This document shows, in pieces, positions 46,700-55,547 of a stretch of DNA of 64,000 nt; the stretch's first letter is position 1; each line of letters begins with the position of its first letter. The stretch is taken from contig NZ_JADYVX010000018.1 in the NCBI RefSeq assembly GCF_020194175.1, positions 62,001-126,000 of the forward strand, written 5' to 3'. Under the pieces are notes generated by a model. The model did not search any database. It was not told where the DNA came from and saw only the letters and a program-made list of their open reading frames with translations. Made by a program: the position numbers and the translations under genes. The DNA comes from Bradyrhizobium sp. BRP22 (GTDB lineage Bacteria > Pseudomonadota > Alphaproteobacteria > Rhizobiales > Xanthobacteraceae).

Positions 46700-47948
46700 C
46701 TGTCGCCGGGCGGACCCGCGGAAAATGAGCTCCCTCTTGATGAAGCGTTCCGGCGGCACCGCTTGCGATAAGGTGGTCAATTTCCGAATCGGAATAACCG
46801 AGCCGAGCCAGCCATCGCTCCGTGTCGGCACCGAGCGATGGAGGAAGCGCGGGGGCGAGAAACGCCTCATCCAGCCGAAAACCAGGACGCGTAATGCGTA
46901 GTGGCGGTTCGCCAGCCCCATCGCGCGGCAGCGTCTCGACAAATCCGCGCTCCAGGAGCTGGGCCTCCCGCAAAATTTGCGGGACGGTCAGCACGCACCC
47001 GGCAGGGACGCCGGCGGCATTCAACAGCGCCTCCCACTCCTCCGCAGGCCTACAGCTCAACGCCGCGTTCACTTCAAAGTTAAGCGCTCCGCGGTTCAGT
47101 TTACGTGCTTCCCGTTTCGCAAAGCGCGGATCCGTCTTCAAATCCGGCCGGCCGATCAGATCGCAAAGCGTCCGGTACTGCTTCTGCTCATTGGCGGCGA
47201 TATTCAGCGGGCCGGTCGCGGTGCAGAAGGTGCCGGAGGGTGCGGCCGTGAAATTTTCGTTCCCCATCGGCCGCGGCTCGACTCCGCCGTTCAGGTGATT
47301 GGAAACCACCCATCCCATAGCCGAGATGGTCGCCTCGAGCAGCGATACGTCGATGAAGCGGCCCCTGCCCGTTTGCTGCTGCTCGACGAGCGCCGCGGCG
47401 ATGGCAAAGGCGGCCGTTAGCCCGGCGAGGGTATCGGAGATCGGGAAGCCAGCCCGCAGCGGAGCCGTCGCTGCATCACCGGTAAGACTCATCGCGCCGG
47501 AAAGGCCCTGGACGATCTGGTCGTAGGCCGGGCGGGCGGACCAAGGACCGTTTTGCCCAAAGCCTGAGATTGCGCAATAGACGAGGCGCGGATTGCGCCT
47601 GCACAACGCGTCGAAACCGAGACCAAGCCGCTCCATGACATTGGGCCGAAAGTTTTCGACAAGGACGTCGGCCTCGGACACCAACCTGAGAAACGCTTCG
47701 CTTCCCGCTTCAGACTTCAGATTGAGAGCCACCGACTGCTTACCGGCGTTGACGCTGACGAAGGAGAGGCCCTGAAGGCGCTCTGCCCTTTCCGGATCGG
47801 CGCCAAGGCGCCGCGCGAGATCGCCTCCATTGGGGTTTTCGACCTTGATAACCTCCGCGCCGAGGCGCGAGAGATGGTAACAGCAGAATGGGCCTGCCAA
47901 TACGATCGACAGGTCGAGGACACGGATGCCGGTGAGCGGCAGGGACAT
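46686..47948 (-). CDS. CaiB/BaiF (class III) CoA-transferase
   Basis: 420 residues from MSLPLTGIRVLDLSIVLAGP. Family landmarks: LSRLGAEVIKVENPNGGDLA, VSVNAGKQSVALNLKSEAG, VLVENFRPNVMERLGLGFD (catalytic Asp region follows) and SLLEATISAMGWVVSNHLN. It transfers CoA between carboxylic acids. It is the first gene of a pair with the citryl-CoA lyase-like gene and lies divergent from the IclR regulator, beyond a dead binding-protein gene. Confidence 0.9.
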   Translation of the reverse strand: MSLPLTGIRVLDLSIVLAGPFCCYHLSRLGAEVIKVENPNGGDLARRLGADPERAERLQGLSFVSVNAGKQSVALNLKSEAGSEAFLRLVSEADVLVENFRPNVMERLGLGFDALCRRNPRLVYCAISGFGQNGPWSARPAYDQIVQGLSGAMSLTGDAATAPLRAGFPISDTLAGLTAAFAIAAALVEQQQTGRGRFIDVSLLEATISAMGWVVSNHLNGGVEPRPMGNENFTAAPSGTFCTATGPLNIAANEQKQYRTLCDLIGRPDLKTDPRFAKREARKLNRGALNFEVNAALSCRPAEEWEALLNAAGVPAGCVLTVPQILREAQLLERGFVETLPRDGAGEPPLRITRPGFRLDEAFLAPALPPSLGADTERWLARLGYSDSEIDHLIASGAAGTLHQEGAHFPRVRPATDGAA

Positions 47949-48084
47949 CTGACGAAGCCTCACTTGGTGCCATCTTCGGCGCCTGTCGTTGTTAGTTCAA
48001 CTGCTGGGCCGCGCAGCCAGCGAAGCGATCGGTGATGTTTTGCTGAGCTCGACATTACCGCGGTGATCCTGGTGTAGAAACCGC

Positions 48085-48680
48085 TCAACACAGCAGGGGT
48101 ACCTTGGGCGGTTGCGCGTCCATTAGCCTGGCCTGGGAAAACGGCGCCTTGGACGCTTTCAGTTTCTCGATGTTGACTTCACGGTCAGTTTTGTACCCGG
48201 CCGGGATCACGCCACGAACTGCTCCGTTGATAGAGAGTTGGCCCAGCGGTGGCTCTTCATCAGGGCATTGACAATGCGCTGCGCCGTTTCGGGAGTTTTG
48301 TCGATGAAGATGGCAGCAGGTAGGGACAGGCGCCAGATGGATCCCGCCCTTGGCGCCTACGACGGTGCCCGCATCGAACAGCGAATCGGCCCCAATCCTT
48401 CTGGAGAGCAGGGCCGCAATGCAACCGAAATAGACTTGCGCGCCCACTTTTTTGGGGTCGAGCGCAACCACCTCCGGCGCATCGCTCCCGACGGCGATGA
48501 TGTTGACCTCGCGCCGGCCCAATCCCAACATCTTGATGCAATGGCGCGCCATTCTGCCCGTCCAGGAAGCAGGAGCCGTGATGCCAAGCTTCGGGCCGTC
48601 TAGGTCGGAGCCGCTCTTCATACTGGCATATTGACGACGAGATCGCCGCCCACCTCCGAGAAGAATGGTGAGTATGTGGT
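48085..48680 (-). pseudogene. ABC transporter substrate-binding protein remnant (SsuA/NrtA type)
   Basis: GPKLGITAPASWTGRMARHC, REVNIIAVGSDAPEVVALDP and VIPAGYKTDREVNIEKLKAS follow nitrate/sulfonate/taurine-type binding proteins (GxxIGVTxxGSxTxxxxxxxL). The N-terminal lobe and signal peptide are missing, and pieces lie in three frames. It sits between the CoA-transferase operon and iclR. Confidence 0.7.
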
Positions 48681-48979
48681 GCTCCAGGAAGACGCACGAG
48701 ATTGCGTGCACTGGATCAGGTGATCATAGAAGCCCGACACCATGCGGCGAGCTAGCAATCAGTCTCAGCGGATCATCACCTCGCGCAAGTCAACGGCCAG
48801 CCTTGGCTACCCCTTCCACTATTTCACGTCTCGGAACTCGTTCCGTCACGTGCAAATCGATATTCTTGCTTGGAAGAAGAGTCAATCTATTCTGGCTTAC
48901 AGAACCGGCTTGACGTTTCTAAAATGGATTTTACCCGCCAGATCTGGTAGTTGTTCTACAGAGCAGAACCGGAGCAGAA

Positions 48980-49669
48980 ATGAGCAAGACAGGAGTTGAC
49001 GCGGTCAGCAGAGCGCTCGCAATCCTGAAAAGCTTCAACGCGGAGCGTACTGCGATGACACTGACGCAGATCGCGGAGACGGCGGACCTCTACAAGAGCA
49101 CAGTGCTGCGACTGGCCTCTTCGCTGGAGGCTGACGGCTTTCTCGTCCGCGGCGCGGACCGGTTGTTTCGACCAGGACCGGAGTTGTGGCGTCTTGGGGC
49201 GCTTTATCAGCGCGGCCTTGATCTTGGCGAAGTCATCCGGCCATCGCTTCGTCGACTGGTTGAGGCAACGGGGGAAACTGCATCCTTTTATGTTGCAGAT
49301 AACGACGAACGTATCTGTCTTTACCGCGTCAATTCTCCACGTTCAGTTCGACATCATCTCGAAGAAGGTCAGCGATTGCCCATTGATCGCGGCGCCGCTG
49401 GGCGAATTCTCACTGCATACCGCGAGCTAGCTAACGCCGAAGGGAATAAAATCCGCGACCGAGGCTTTTATGTCTCGATCGGAGAGCGGGACCCGGAGGT
49501 CGCCGCGGCGGCCGTGCCGTTGATTGACGTACACGGCGAATTGAGGGGCGCCCTTTCAGTGTCAACGATCAGGACTCGCTTCAATGCCGATGCCCGCAAG
49601 GCGGCGATCGATGCTCTTAAATCGGAAGCCAAGGCGTTAGCGGAATTGCTGCCCGCGAGCCAACGCTAA
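48980..49669 (+). CDS. IclR-family transcriptional regulator
   Basis: 229 residues: winged HTH (VSRALAILKSFNAERTAMTL, then YKSTVLRLASSLEADGFLVR) and an IclR effector domain (GETASFYVADNDERICLYRV, the PIDRGAAGRILTAY block, SIGERDPEVAAAAVPLID). It is divergent from the CoA-transferase/lyase operon and probably controls it in response to the organic acid. Intact. Confidence 0.92.
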   Translation: MSKTGVDAVSRALAILKSFNAERTAMTLTQIAETADLYKSTVLRLASSLEADGFLVRGADRLFRPGPELWRLGALYQRGLDLGEVIRPSLRRLVEATGETASFYVADNDERICLYRVNSPRSVRHHLEEGQRLPIDRGAAGRILTAYRELANAEGNKIRDRGFYVSIGERDPEVAAAAVPLIDVHGELRGALSVSTIRTRFNADARKAAIDALKSEAKALAELLPASQR

Positions 49670-49815
49670 CCAGTGAGGACGTTCGCTTTGTGCCGTTTGC
49701 GAAGAATTCGACGCGGCTGCGGGGTGGCAAGGTGGTGGCGCATGATGACGCAATGAGCCTAGTTCCCCCACTCTTCAGAGGTCAGAGCAACCGCGTTAAA
49801 CGATTGAGTCCAGTA

Positions 49816-50085
49816 ATGACGGACGCGAGCGACATTCACATCCGGTTCGATGCGCCCGCGGTGCTTCGCAAATGGCCCTCCATAAACAATGAGCGTCGTG
49901 CAGACAGAAGCACCTATCTCCTGGCGGAAGGCACGCTGGACGACTGCATAGGAGAGTTTATGACCAAGCCTGAGGCCACACGTCATCTTTACCAAATCCA
50001 CACCGCGCCACAGCCTCCGCTCATACCGGACGTCCTATCAGCCGATCACATCACCGAACTCGCCAGATTGCGAAGTTTTCTCTGA
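49816..50085 (+). CDS. conserved small hypothetical protein (89 aa)
   Basis: From MTDASDIHIRFDAPAVLRKW. The C-terminal part (EGTLDDCIGEFMTKPEATRH, LYQIHTAPQP, ITELARLRSFL) has a pattern I associate with a recurrent small Bradyrhizobium hypothetical protein. The longer frame begins at 49690, but the upstream 42 residues are basic and unlike the rest. No known function. Confidence 0.55.
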   Translation: MTDASDIHIRFDAPAVLRKWPSINNERRADRSTYLLAEGTLDDCIGEFMTKPEATRHLYQIHTAPQPPLIPDVLSADHITELARLRSFL

Positions 50086-50948
50086 TCGGGATGTCGTTGC
50101 GGCGCCTGTGGCTGGCTGAAGGTCGGCCTCAAAGGCAGTAAGTCTCAGATCAAGAAAACAGGTCCGCTTCCCTCCCTTCCGCGACAAGGGCACGCTGTGC
50201 TCGGCATCGCTCAAAAGGCTGCTCGGCGATAACGGCGAGCTCTCGGAGCGACTGGGCCGATGTATACACTCGATGGTTATCCGGTTTGCCGAGGTGCGGT
50301 CCAACGGTCCGCAGATCAACGTGCGTGTGGAACACACTCTCTCCGTGCTATGCGCGCGCCTGCAACGTTCGCGCAATCAGTTGCTAGGACAGGCTGATGC
50401 ACGACGTAAGATGTGACTGCTTCACATATTCGGAGCGAAACTCCTTCCTAACCTGCCGGTGCACACGTCCTGAAAGGGCGTCTTCTATCCTCTTTTAGGG
50501 GAATGCAGTTTCGTCCTGGCCCATCAGGGCGAAACTTTGAGCTAGCCGAAGCAACAAAGGCGGCAGGCTGGCACGCGTTCAGCAAAGTTGGTCACGCAAA
50601 CAGATGACGCGCAACGCCGCTCACCTGAAAATGATCTCTGTGTCCTCGTCCGATCTCGCTGGCCCACAATCATTCTCGGCGCGTTGAGCTGTCCCATGAT
50701 GCGTGAAGCTTGCTTGGTTTTCAGTGGAGAGACGAACGAAGCTATGATTGAATGAATTGACGCAACCGCTTTCTTCCGTGCCATTTGTTTTCATCTTGCA
50801 GCCAACCTCGTGTCGAGAACGAAATTCACAACGTCGGATGTCAGGCGCGCGCTGTTCCGAAAACACGCCCCGTTAGCTAGACGAGACCGCCGAGTTGATC
50901 CCGTCGTCGCGGCGGAGAAGCATGAACAGCGAAGCCTGGGAGGGATCG
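50086..50948. other. no recognisable gene before xis
   Basis: Short frames only. A plus-strand stretch at 50.2-50.4 kb (ELSERLGRCIHSMVIRFAEV) reads like a fragment of a helical protein. A GG-N10-GC match at 50569-50584 lacks a good -12 box. The left attachment site of the integrase may lie here or elsewhere; I could not find it. Confidence 0.35.
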
Positions 50949-51158
50949 ATGGCGATGACGGATGAGCGCCGCCAAAAAAGGAACCTAATTCCGTTAAAAA
51001 AGGCGCTGGAGCGGGGCGGTTTCGGCCGGACCAAGGCCTACAAGCTGATCAAGAAGGGAAAGATCATCGCCTACAAAATGGAGGGGCAGACCATGATCGA
51101 TGCTGATTCCATCGATGCTTATCATATGTCGCTCCCTCGCATTGAGCCGAGGACATGA
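50949..51158 (+). CDS. excisionase-like HTH protein (AlpA/RdfS type)
   Basis: About 69 residues from the ATG at 50949, preceded by GGAGGG. KKALERGGFGRTKAYKLIKK and GKIIAYKMEGQTMIDADSID form the MerR/AlpA-type winged helix used by excisionases and recombination directionality factors. It faces the integrase gene, with the two stops 10 bases apart. It likely promotes excision of the island by binding next to the attachment site. Confidence 0.75.
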   Translation: MAMTDERRQKRNLIPLKKALERGGFGRTKAYKLIKKGKIIAYKMEGQTMIDADSIDAYHMSLPRIEPRT

Positions 51159-51168
51159 AGAAGAGGGT

Positions 51169-52557
51169 CTAGTTACTTGCGTACGTTTGAAGGCTTGCCT
51201 TGATCGGCACAATCCTTTTTGAACCGGCAAAGCTATCGACCCGGTCAGCCCAATGCTGCATCAGCTTGGTGCGCGAGCCGATCAGGGCCAGCGGTCCGTG
51301 CCGTTTGTAGATCGCCTTTACCGTGTCACTTTCGAGATGCGCAAGTTGCAACTCGATGACGTCGCCATCCCAGGCCTTGGCTTCCTTGATCTCTTCATGG
51401 TGACAAAGCGTCGAGAACGTGGTGCGGAAGCCATGGGCGCAATGTTCGGTCTTGGTGTCGATGCCGAGCGTACGTAGCCGACAACAAAGCGCTCTACCGG
51501 ACAACGGCGCATCTTCGACACAAGCGAAGACGTAGCGCCGATTGCCGGTAATTTTCCGCACGCGGCGCAGGATAGCGAGCGCTTGTCGCGACAACGGCAC
51601 GACATGATCCCAGCCGGTCTTCATCTTGGCCGCAGGAATAGTCCACCGCTCGGTATCCCAGTCGACTTCTGACCATTCCATGTTGTTGATCATGCCGGGG
51701 CGCGGGACGGTCAGCGCATTCAGCCGAAGAGCATCACCGAGCGGGTCGCCCGATCTGGCCTTCGCCCATACCGGCATGATCAGGCTGAAAAGGCGAACCA
51801 CGTCCTGCGGATCAGTGACGCCGGGCCGCGGCGTCGAAATGTTGATAGTCAGCTGCTTCTTGCAGGAACGGAATGGATTGTAGCCATCGCCTTCGAGGTC
51901 AGCGTAGTCGCAGACTTGCGAACCGATGCTGTGAACTCGGTCACGGGTCTCTAACCTGCCTTCAGCCTGCATGGCCCGAAAGAAAGCCAGAACATCGGGG
52001 CGCTTGATGTCTTTCCGACACAGCTTGCCGAAGCGACTCTTCAAATAGCCAGCCCATCGTTCGAGCAGCGCGATGGTTTCAGAACTACGTACTGTGACAA
52101 GTCGACCGCGCTTGATCTTCTCGGTTTTCTTCTCTGCGAGCCACTCATCGATCCAGACGCCGAAAGGGCGTTCGGCGGCCTGACGATGTCTTTCGAATTG
52201 CTTTTCGATGGAGGGATCAAGTGGTGGATCTTGTGCGAGCAGCGCCTTCGCGGCGTCGCGCTTCTGACGTGCAGTGAAGAGGGAGACGGTGCCGTCGGTA
52301 CCATCGCCGTAAGGTCCGATGGAGTAGGTCTTCTGTCGGCCGTGAAAGCGATATGCCATCTGCCAGAGCTTGGAGGCAGCCTTGCCCGGTCTGTTCAGGT
52401 CGGGCTTGACGAAGAGATAAAGACCACCGCCAGTCACGTCAGAAATCTTGGTGGCCCTCCAACCGCCGTTCTGGAATCTCGGTTTGGCGGCACGACAGTC
52501 CACGTCGGTCCTGATCTGCTCGGCCTTCGCGTGCGGGCTAACCTGATTGCTTGCCAT
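51169..52557 (-). CDS. tyrosine recombinase / P4-type integrase
   Basis: 462 residues: an N-terminal arm-binding domain (LYLFVKPDLNRPGKAASKLW, GRQKTYSIGPYG), a core-binding domain (about 140-235) and a catalytic domain. Active-site residues are visible: Arg in LTVPRPGMINNMEW, Lys in PAAKMKTG, HGFR, a His in LAHLESDTVKA and Tyr in IYKRH. It marks the right edge of the island. No tRNA gene is next to it in the window, unlike most P4-type integrases. Confidence 0.92.
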   Translation of the reverse strand: MASNQVSPHAKAEQIRTDVDCRAAKPRFQNGGWRATKISDVTGGGLYLFVKPDLNRPGKAASKLWQMAYRFHGRQKTYSIGPYGDGTDGTVSLFTARQKRDAAKALLAQDPPLDPSIEKQFERHRQAAERPFGVWIDEWLAEKKTEKIKRGRLVTVRSSETIALLERWAGYLKSRFGKLCRKDIKRPDVLAFFRAMQAEGRLETRDRVHSIGSQVCDYADLEGDGYNPFRSCKKQLTINISTPRPGVTDPQDVVRLFSLIMPVWAKARSGDPLGDALRLNALTVPRPGMINNMEWSEVDWDTERWTIPAAKMKTGWDHVVPLSRQALAILRRVRKITGNRRYVFACVEDAPLSGRALCCRLRTLGIDTKTEHCAHGFRTTFSTLCHHEEIKEAKAWDGDVIELQLAHLESDTVKAIYKRHGPLALIGSRTKLMQHWADRVDSFAGSKRIVPIKASLQTYASN

Positions 52558-52863
52558 CTACTTCGGTTCTCGCGTCTCGGAAGGTCGGAATTGTGCCGCT
52601 AGGTTTGTTCTTCCGACACCAACAAAAATACCAACAAAATCTGCGGCTGGACGCGAATGAGAACAAACGGTGCCGAACGGGAATGTAGACAAAAACCCCT
52701 CGTCTTCAAGGGTTTCTGCGCGTGTGCGAACACCATCGAGCATCTTAGGACATGTTCGAACAGTGTTCTGTCTTGCGTCCGAGGTAATCGAAACGTCTTA
52801 CGTGCGAGGTAATCGAAAAGCGTCGCGGATCGGATCATCTTCTGGGGGCACGAGGAGATGACC
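52558..52863. other. island edge: hairpin and no gene
   Basis: Upstream of the integrase. It contains a minus-strand terminator-like hairpin at about 52692-52716 (AAACCC ... GGGGTTTTT on the minus strand), a GTTGGT repeat near 52615-52640, and the tandem CGAGGTAATCGAAA copies described separately. No tRNA or tmRNA end was recognised. Confidence 0.45.
52780..52823. repeat. tandem CGAGGTAATCGAAA repeat
   Basis: Two copies, 52780-52796 and 52805-52823, with a 25-base period (about two and a half helical turns). They lie between the integrase start and the first core-side gene. They could be operator half-sites or recombinase arm sites. Confidence 0.45.
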
Positions 52864-53085
52864 ATGAGACCCGACCCGAGCCCCTTCCCGTCCGCCGCCG
52901 ACATCGTTGTGTGGCTGCTCAATCTGGCGACGTCGCTGATCGCGCGTTCGCTGCAGCTGCCGGAGCCGCTGGTCTACTCGACCGGCGTCTACGTCGCCGC
53001 GCAGGTGCAGGCCGCCGAGACCAGGGCGGCGAAGCGGCTGTGTCCGTTGCGTCTCATGCGTCAGCTCCGTCGGCTGTTCCGCTGA
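52864..53085 (+). CDS. small hypothetical protein (73 aa)
   Basis: Starts at the second ATG (52864), six bases after GAGGAG. It has a short amphipathic/hydrophobic helix (ADIVVWLLNLATSLIARSLQ) and a basic C-terminal tail. It probably forms a unit with the membrane protein gene 36 bases downstream. First gene on the core side. Confidence 0.55.
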   Translation: MRPDPSPFPSAADIVVWLLNLATSLIARSLQLPEPLVYSTGVYVAAQVQAAETRAAKRLCPLRLMRQLRRLFR

Positions 53086-53121
53086 ACCATCAATCAGGCT
53101 GCAAACCAAAGGAGACCTGTC

Positions 53122-53520
53122 ATGATCCACTCGTCCCAATTCCTGCGCCGCGCGCTGCTCGCCGATGCCGTCTTCAGCGGCGTTTCGGCCGTTGGCCTCA
53201 CCCTCGGCGCCGGTGCGTTTGCCTCGCTGTTCAATCTGCCCGAGGTGCTATTGCAGGAAACCGGGCTGTTCCTGATCGCCTACGCCGCGCTGGTCGGCTG
53301 GCTCGGCGCGCGGCCATCGGTACCCAGACCGCTGGTGGTGATCGTGATCGCGGGCAATGCGCTCTGGACGCTTGCGAGCATCGCATTGTTGTTCTCGGGC
53401 GCGGTGAGCCCGAACCTGCTGGGCCAATTCGTGGTGGTGGCACAGGCGATTGCAACCGGCGTGTTCGCGGAACTGCAATATGTCGGCCTGCGCAGAAGCG
53501 GTGATGCCGTCATGGCCTAA
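53122..53520 (+). CDS. four-helix integral membrane protein
   Basis: 132 residues with four hydrophobic segments (near 16-38, 48-63, 70-92, 100-120), preceded by AAAGGAG. Similar small proteins are common in Bradyrhizobium as conserved integral membrane proteins without assigned function. It ends before a strong terminator. Confidence 0.7.
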   Translation: MIHSSQFLRRALLADAVFSGVSAVGLTLGAGAFASLFNLPEVLLQETGLFLIAYAALVGWLGARPSVPRPLVVIVIAGNALWTLASIALLFSGAVSPNLLGQFVVVAQAIATGVFAELQYVGLRRSGDAVMA

Positions 53521-53542
53521 ACTTTCACCCGCCGGTCCAAGA

Positions 53543-53582
53543 AATCGACCGCCGTCAGCTTTGACGGCGGTCGATCTTTTCT
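53543..53582. terminator. bidirectional intrinsic terminator
   Basis: ATCGACCGCCGTCA, a 4-base loop, TGACGGCGGTCGAT, then CTTTTCT on the plus strand; A-rich flanks on the other side serve the minus strand. It separates the convergent membrane-protein and hemoglobin genes. Confidence 0.85.
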
Positions 53583-53597
53583 TGCACTGACGATGGC

Positions 53598-54056
53598 TCA
53601 GGCGCCTGCGGCCTCGCGGCGCCGAAACCGCTCGCCCCTGCCGAGGATCACGCCCTGCGATCCGGCAATGCCGAATTCGAGGCTGGCAGCGATCCGCTGC
53701 GCCCGCTCGATGAAATGCGCCGCCGCCTCCGAAGGGCAGATTTTACGCGCGGTCTGTTCGAACAATTCAAGCCAACGGTCAAAATGATCGGCATCGACCG
53801 GCAGCGGCAGGTGTTTTGCCATTGGCGTTCCGTGATAGCGACCGGTCATCAGCGCGACCGACGACCAGAACGCGCACATTTGCGCAAGATGCGGTTCCCA
53901 GTCCCGAATGCGTGCTTCGAACACCGGCCCGAGCACGGTATCGGCACGGACCTTGGCGTAGAAGCCGCGCACGAGGCGCTCGATCATGGCCTCGGTGATG
54001 CCGGTCTTGGCGACAATTTCGGCCGTGATCTGCTCGCGCCGTTCTGCCCCTGTCAT
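53598..54056 (-). CDS. group III truncated hemoglobin
   Basis: 152 residues from MTGAERREQITAEI, with AAGGGA seven bases ahead. ITEAMIERLVRGFYAKVRAD and VLGPVFEARI are the 2-on-2 globin start; MTGRYHGTPMAKHLPLPVDA and DHFDRWLELFEQTA carry the proximal histidine region. Group III globins bind oxygen and NO. It is divergent from an NsrR-type gene with a shared palindromic operator, which supports a role in nitric-oxide defence. Confidence 0.88.
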   Translation of the reverse strand: MTGAERREQITAEIVAKTGITEAMIERLVRGFYAKVRADTVLGPVFEARIRDWEPHLAQMCAFWSSVALMTGRYHGTPMAKHLPLPVDADHFDRWLELFEQTARKICPSEAAAHFIERAQRIAASLEFGIAGSQGVILGRGERFRRREAAGA

Positions 54057-54069
54057 GCCAGATCCCTTC

Positions 54070-54093
54070 AAATAGGTATTCTAATACCCATTT
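54070..54093. promoter_or_regulatory. palindromic operator between hemoglobin and Rrf2/NsrR gene
   Basis: AAATAGGTATT-CT-AATACCCATTT: two 11-base half-sites with one mismatch and a 2-base centre, the size and symmetry of NsrR/Rrf2 operators. It lies 14 bases from the hemoglobin start and 46 from the regulator start. Confidence 0.75.
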
Positions 54094-54139
54094 AGGTCAG
54101 TATCGCTGTTTCGCAAAACCGGATTTTTGCGGGGCTCCC

Positions 54140-54562
54140 ATGCGCCTTAATTTGTTCACCGATTTCGCCCTGCGCGCCCTGATGCGGCTCGCCGGCGAGC
54201 CGACGCGCTCGTTTGCGACCAACGAGATCGCCGCCGAATTCGGCATTTCCCGCAATCATCTGGCCAAGGTGGTGCGGAACCTTGCGAATAGCGGCTTCAT
54301 CACCACCCAGCGCGGGGCTGGCGGCGGCTTTGCGCTGGCGCGGCCACCGCAGGCGATCACGCTCGGCGAGATCGTACGCGCGCTCGAAGACGGCCAGGCG
54401 CTGGTCGAATGTTTTCGCGAGGATGGCGGCGCCTGCGTGCTGACGCCGCGTTGCCGCCTGAAGGGCAAGCTTGCCGCGGCCCGCGAGGCCTTCCTGCGCG
54501 AGCTCGACGCCACAACGCTCGCCGAATGCGCCTATCCGGCGCGGCCAAAGGCGGTCAAGTAA
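54140..54562 (+). CDS. nsrR: Rrf2-family regulator, NsrR-like (nitric oxide sensor)
   Basis: 140 residues. N-terminal winged HTH (LFTDFALRALMRLAGEPTRS, FGISRNHLAKVVRNLANSGF, GAGGGFALARPPQAITLGEI). Three cysteines in CFREDGGACVLTPRC have the spacing C-x7-C-x5-C of NsrR iron-sulfur ligands. NsrR represses NO-detoxifying genes until NO destroys its cluster. Paired divergently with a truncated hemoglobin, the natural target. Confidence 0.85.
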   Translation: MRLNLFTDFALRALMRLAGEPTRSFATNEIAAEFGISRNHLAKVVRNLANSGFITTQRGAGGGFALARPPQAITLGEIVRALEDGQALVECFREDGGACVLTPRCRLKGKLAAAREAFLRELDATTLAECAYPARPKAVK

Positions 54563-54564
54563 AT

Positions 54565-55227
54565 CTAGGCGTGAAGAGGCGCCGGTGAGCTCTTGCGCTT
54601 GCCGGCGACCACCTTCTTGCCGACAGGCCTGGGCCGGCCGCTGCCGTTCAGGTACCGGCCATTGGCCTTGCCGTTCTTCTTTTTCGCCTTGTCCTTGGCC
54701 TTATCTTGGGCCTTGGCTTTTTCCTTGGCGACCTTCTCGGCTTTACGCTTCGCCTTGCGCTCGGCCTTTTCCTTCAGCCTGAGCCGTTCCGCCCGCGCCT
54801 CGGCGCGCTTCTTCTTGCGCTTCTTCTCGCAGGAATCGCATTTGCAGCCGATCGGCTTCAAATAGGCTTTGAAATAATCGGTGCCGTAGTCATAGTTGAT
54901 TTCCTCGCCCGGCTCGATGTTCTTGATGGCGCGGATATAGATCTTGCGCTTGCGCGGTTTGACGTCGGATTCCGCGTTCGGCCTGCAGGAATGGTTGATA
55001 TAGCGGGCGACGTTCTCGCGGATCGAGCCGTCGATGGTCCAGCGGCTGGTGAGCTCGAACAGATATTTGTTCTCGATCTCGTCCTCTTCCTTCTTCTTGG
55101 AATCCAGGAGCGGTCCGAAATAGCGGATGATCCTGGTACCCTTCTTGATCGGCTTGGTGGCGAACAGGCCGAGTCCGGTGCGGGAACGGCCAACGCGATA
55201 GGGTTTATTCGGCGATATCGAGGGCAT
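54565..55227 (-). CDS. SET-domain protein with lysine-rich tail
   Basis: 220 residues. Residues 8-125 are a SET methyltransferase domain (GLGLFATKPIKKGTRIIRYF, ARYINHSCRPNAESDV, EPGEEINYDYGTDYF) followed by a post-SET cysteine cluster CKCDSC. Residues 135-220 are an Ala/Lys-rich tail resembling histone H1. Such bacterial proteins are thought to methylate lysines on DNA-associated proteins. It ends three bases after the convergent nsrR stop. Confidence 0.9.
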   Translation of the reverse strand: MPSISPNKPYRVGRSRTGLGLFATKPIKKGTRIIRYFGPLLDSKKKEEDEIENKYLFELTSRWTIDGSIRENVARYINHSCRPNAESDVKPRKRKIYIRAIKNIEPGEEINYDYGTDYFKAYLKPIGCKCDSCEKKRKKKRAEARAERLRLKEKAERKAKRKAEKVAKEKAKAQDKAKDKAKKKNGKANGRYLNGSGRPRPVGKKVVAGKRKSSPAPLHA

Positions 55228-55547
55228 GACAATGTTGAATGAACGGACGCGCCGGCAAGCGACGGCTTTTACGGAGCCGCTCTTCTAGGACAATTCAGCG
55301 CCGCTGTCAGGTGTTTCGCGCTTCCCGTCGAGCCTTGCCCACAATGAACGCGCCGGAAGGCGTTTTTCGGAAAAGATCACGCTCGAACAAGGAGATGAGA
55401 TCACGATCCGATCAACTCGATCGATCGTGATCTGATCTCGGTTCCGCTGTGAAGGCCTGCATGATGAAGCGTGTCATCCGCGCGTGCGTATTTGCCATGA
55501 AGATCGGCGGCCAAAGCGGCCGCGCCATGGAGTTGTTGCGGCGCTGA
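55228..55547. other. intergenic with inverted repeat
   Basis: No gene. AGATCACGATC (55398-55408) and its exact complement GATCGTGATCT (55423-55433) form an 11-bp inverted repeat spaced by 14 bases, within a GATC-rich stretch. Confidence 0.5.

Noticed and set aside
50569..50584. TGGCACGCGTTCAGCA as a sigma54 promoter
   Set aside because: GG-N10-GC spacing is right but the -12 box lacks TTGC, no NifA site is upstream, and no gene follows closely.
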